Assembly: GCA_030146405.1 (NCBI GenBank)
Contig: JASLBS010000041.1
Coordinates: forward strand, 1 to 9,956
Reading direction: 5' to 3'
Source: Arthrobacter sp.
GTDB lineage: Bacteria; Actinomycetota; Actinomycetes; Actinomycetales; Micrococcaceae
Length of the DNA: 9,956 nucleotides
The translations under genes and the position numbers were made by a program. This document shows positions 5,974 through 9,956 of this stretch, one piece after another. Under the pieces are notes generated by a model. It was not told the DNA's origin. It made no database searches and saw only the letters and a list, made by a program, of their open reading frames with translations. Position 1 is the first letter of the stretch. Every line of letters starts with the position of its first letter.

Positions 5974-7932
5974 CTAGGACGCGGCACCTGCGAGGAAAGC
6001 CTCCATGAGGGGGCCGCCGGACGTGGAGCCCAGCTCGCCCTCCTCGACGAACACCGCGACGGCGAGGTCGCCCTGCAGCGCGACCACCCAGGCGTGCGTG
6101 CGCGGGGGAGTCTCACTGCCGAACTCGGCCGTACCGGTCTTGGCCAGCACGGGATCACCCGGGACGTCCTGCAGGAGCTGCGCGCCGCCCTGCTCCACGA
6201 CGGCGGCCATGAGCGTCCGCAGCGTCGAGGACTCCTCGGCGGTGAGGGCACTGGGCACGGGCGTCGTCGTCCCGCTGGTCGATGGTTCCGGCTCGGGAGC
6301 GGCCGTCCCCGGTTCCGGGGCGGTCGCGGTGGAACCGCCGGGAGCGAGGAGTGTGGGTGTGATCCGCTCCCCGGCACCCACCGAGGCCGCCATGGTGGCG
6401 AGCGTGAGCGGTGACACGAGGACCTGGCCCTGGCCGATCATCGACGCGGCGTGCGAGGTTCCCTCGGCGTCGTCGGGGACGGAGCCGAAGAAGGCGGGTG
6501 TGCCGATCCCCGCTTCGATGCCGATCCCCAGATCGGCGGCCGCACCGGCCAGCTCGGCCTGCGTGATCTCGTCCCGGGCGGAGATGAAACCCGTGTTGCA
6601 GGACTGCGCGAAAGTCTCCAGCAGGGGGATCCTGCCGATGAACCGGTCCGGGTAGGTGCTCGCATTGTTGAACCGGCGGCCGTCCACGGTCACCTCCTCG
6701 GCACACTCCGTGGGCGTCTGCGGGGTGAAGCCCTTCCGCAGCAGCGCGAGGCTCGTGGCCACCTTGAAGGTGGAGCCGGGCGGGTACTGGCCGAGGAGCG
6801 CGGTCTGGAGCCCTGCGCTGCCGGGACCGTTGGCCGCGGCCAGGACCTCTCCCGTGCTGGGCCGGATCGCCACGATCGACGACGCCGATTCCTCCTCGGC
6901 GAGGACCTCCTCACCGAGGCTCTGCAACCGGGGGTCGAGCGTGATGGCGAGGTCCGCGCCGTCCACCGGTTCCCTCGTGAACAGCTGTTGGGTGGAGGTT
7001 CCCGGTTCGTCGATGGCTGCGGCGTTGACCGCGATGCCGGGGGTGCCGGCGAGCAGTGCGTCGTGCTGCAGCTGAAGTCCGCCCAGCCCGGTGATCTGGC
7101 CCGCCTGGACAGCGCCGTCGGACTGTTCCACGAGCTCCTCCGTGGCCTCGCCGACACTCCCGAGTAGTTCGCGGGCGAAGGTGCGGGTGGGTGCGAGCTC
7201 GAGCGTGTCCGCCTGGCGCAGGGCACCCGGGATCGCGTCGACCTGCGCGTCGGTGATCGTTCGGCCGGCGTCGTCGCGGACCACGAGACCCACCACGAAA
7301 GCCTCGGCTCCGGCTGCGGCGACCTGCTGTTCGTACTCCGCCGGATCGAGGTCGAGGAGGGCCGCGAGGTCCCGGGCGGCTTCGGCCTGCTCGGCCTCGG
7401 GGAGGAGCGTCTTGTCGATACCGATCCGGAGGATGGGACGTTCGGTCACGATCACCTCGCCGCCCGCGCCGGTGATGTTCCCACGGTCCGCGGGAACGGT
7501 GGTCAGCGTCAGTTTCTCCTGCGGCAGGAGGTCCGGGACGAAGACGTCCGGCTCCCACGCCACCTGCCAGACGTCATCGACACGTGTGAGCCCAGCGGTG
7601 GTGCTGTAGGTCCAGCCAGCGTCGGTGGCGTCGAGGTCCCAGACGTAGTCGAGGGTCGCGGTGGCGCCGTCGTCGCCGGTCTCCTCGACACCGGCGACCG
7701 TGACCTGGGGGCTTCCCGGCGCGAACCCCTCGGTGATGGCGGCGAGGGCGGCGGTCACCGCGGCGGGCTCGGTGGAGGCGAAGGCGGACCGCCCGACATC
7801 GAGCTGGGACAGTCCCTCCGCGAGGGTTCGCGCCGCATCCTCGGCCGTAGGGCGATCATCGGTGCATGCTGCGAGTGTGAGCGCCAGGACGGCCGTCGTC
7901 AGGACGGCTATGGCACGACGAGGATTCCCCAT
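5974..7932 (-). CDS. Class B penicillin-binding lipoprotein (MecA-like N-terminal domain, transpeptidase)
   Basis: 652-residue peptidoglycan DD-transpeptidase expected on the outer face of the cytoplasmic membrane, cross-linking stem peptides. Residues 1-23 are a lipoprotein signal with lipobox L20-A-A-C23, so it is lipid-anchored rather than held by a transmembrane helix. About 25-140 resembles the NTF2-like MecA N-terminal domain; about 145-310 is the PBP dimerisation region (PADRGNI at 147-153). The transpeptidase domain follows with all three motifs: S387-T-F-K390 (catalytic serine), S444-C-N446 and K598-T-G600. A Pro/Ala/Thr/Ser/Glu-rich stretch at about 531-560 interrupts the domain between SxN and KTG. 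The layout matches the mycobacterial PbpLipo type. Two in-frame ATGs exist (7941 and 7932). The CATAAT -10 box overlaps the first and ends 7 nt before the second, so 7932 is chosen. The frame stays open far upstream only because it runs antisense to clpB. Divergent from clpB. Confidence 0.93.
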   Translation of the reverse strand: MGNPRRAIAVLTTAVLALTLAACTDDRPTAEDAARTLAEGLSQLDVGRSAFASTEPAAVTAALAAITEGFAPGSPQVTVAGVEETGDDGATATLDYVWDLDATDAGWTYSTTAGLTRVDDVWQVAWEPDVFVPDLLPQEKLTLTTVPADRGNITGAGGEVIVTERPILRIGIDKTLLPEAEQAEAARDLAALLDLDPAEYEQQVAAAGAEAFVVGLVVRDDAGRTITDAQVDAIPGALRQADTLELAPTRTFARELLGSVGEATEELVEQSDGAVQAGQITGLGGLQLQHDALLAGTPGIAVNAAAIDEPGTSTQQLFTREPVDGADLAITLDPRLQSLGEEVLAEEESASSIVAIRPSTGEVLAAANGPGSAGLQTALLGQYPPGSTFKVATSLALLRKGFTPQTPTECAEEVTVDGRRFNNASTYPDRFIGRIPLLETFAQSCNTGFISARDEITQAELAGAAADLGIGIEAGIGTPAFFGSVPDDAEGTSHAASMIGQGQVLVSPLTLATMAASVGAGERITPTLLAPGGSTATAPEPGTAAPEPEPSTSGTTTPVPSALTAEESSTLRTLMAAVVEQGGAQLLQDVPGDPVLAKTGTAEFGSETPPRTHAWVVALQGDLAVAVFVEEGELGSTSGGPLMEAFLAGAAS

Positions 7933-7939
7933 ACGGCCC

Positions 7940-7945
7940 ATTATG
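7940..7945 (-). promoter_or_regulatory. -10 element of the PBP gene, likely leaderless transcript
   Basis: CATAAT on the minus strand (7945-7940) matches five of six -10 bases and is followed by 7 nt and the ATG at 7932. Transcription would begin at about the start codon. There is no good -35 at 16-18 bp upstream, which is common in GC-rich actinobacteria. Confidence 0.5.
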
Positions 7946-8045
7946 TCCGAGAACCCCGAACGCCCCCGCTGCGGCGACGAACAGGGAGTGGGAGTCGGAG
8001 GTATATCGGGGCGGCGGGATCCCCTCCAATGTGCGTGTACATCGA

Positions 8046-8071
8046 GGAATATCCTCCCCACGGTAAAAGTT
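8046..8071 (+). promoter_or_regulatory. Candidate SigH/SigR-type stress promoter of clpB
   Basis: GGAAT (8046-8050), 18 bp, then GTT (8069-8071). This is exactly the GGAAT-N18-GTT form recognised by the actinobacterial thiol/heat-stress ECF sigma factors (SigR of Streptomyces; SigH of mycobacteria and corynebacteria). Its -10 part shares bases with the HspR-type operator at 8070-8088. Transcription would start near 8077-8079, leaving a leader of about 52 nt. The match is seen; use by such a sigma factor is inferred from known clpB regulation in relatives. Confidence 0.65.
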
Positions 8072-8088
8072 GAGTCGAGTACACTCAA
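8070..8088. promoter_or_regulatory. HAIR-type HspR operator upstream of clpB
   Basis: TTGAGT (8070-8075), 7 nt, ACTCAA (8083-8088). This matches the core of the HspR-associated inverted repeat, CTTGAGT-N7-ACTCAAG, lacking only the outermost C and G. HspR, with DnaK as co-repressor, represses dnaK and clpB in Streptomyces and mycobacteria. The site covers the -10 and start region of the candidate stress promoter, where binding would block transcription. Confidence 0.85.
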
Positions 8089-8115
8089 TGGAAGAACCGA
8101 GCGCTGTATCAGGAC

Positions 8116-8130
8116 AGGAAGGAACCGCGC

Positions 8131-8133
<3 letters not shown>
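8116..8133 (+). promoter_or_regulatory. Ribosome binding site fixing the GTG start of clpB
   Basis: AGGAAGGAA (8116-8124) lies 6 nt before GTG 8131, and the encoded N-terminus fits the ClpB family. This supports the GTG start. Confidence 0.75.

Positions 8134-9956
<1,823 letters not shown>

Overview
The window looks like chromosomal DNA of a high-GC actinobacterium, probably of the Micrococcaceae/Arthrobacter type. The evidence is strong G/C bias at third codon positions, a sarcosine oxidase operon, a clpB gene behind an HspR-type inverted repeat, a lipoprotein class B penicillin-binding protein, and several starts that look leaderless (a -10-like hexamer 6-7 nt before the start codon). The genus is inferred from gene content only. 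I see no rRNA, tRNA, CRISPR array, insertion sequence or phage gene.

Layout. Positions 2-2144 (+) hold the end of a heterotetrameric sarcosine oxidase operon: the C-terminal half of soxA, then soxG with an 8-bp overlap. A 21-codon reading frame starts on soxG's stop codon and a hairpin follows it. Positions 2235-3731 hold a divergent pair: a cysteine-free quinone-oxidoreductase-like MDR enzyme (-) and a MarR-family regulator (+). Their 102-bp spacer contains two perfect inverted repeats that overlap putative promoters, the classic arrangement of a ligand-sensing repressor with its target. Positions 3892-4293 (+) encode a small YccF-type membrane protein made of two tandem copies of one unit. 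It converges on a flotillin gene (4349-5842, -), with a GC-rich hairpin between them. Positions 5974-7932 (-) encode a penicillin-binding lipoprotein with a MecA-like N-terminal domain. Across a 198-bp spacer lies the start of clpB (8131 to the window end, +), preceded by a GGAAT-N18-GTT stress-sigma promoter candidate that overlaps a TTGAGT-N7-ACTCAA (HAIR-like) operator.

These are separate functional modules: one-carbon/sarcosine catabolism, a redox or electrophile response pair, membrane organisation (YccF and flotillin), cell-wall synthesis (PBP) and protein disaggregation (ClpB). They do not form one pathway. I found no convincing new multi-gene system. The most informative signals are regulatory: the layered clpB control region and the double operator between the oxidoreductase and the MarR gene. 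No gene-free stretch exceeds 300 bp; the longest are 7933-8130 and 3732-3891.
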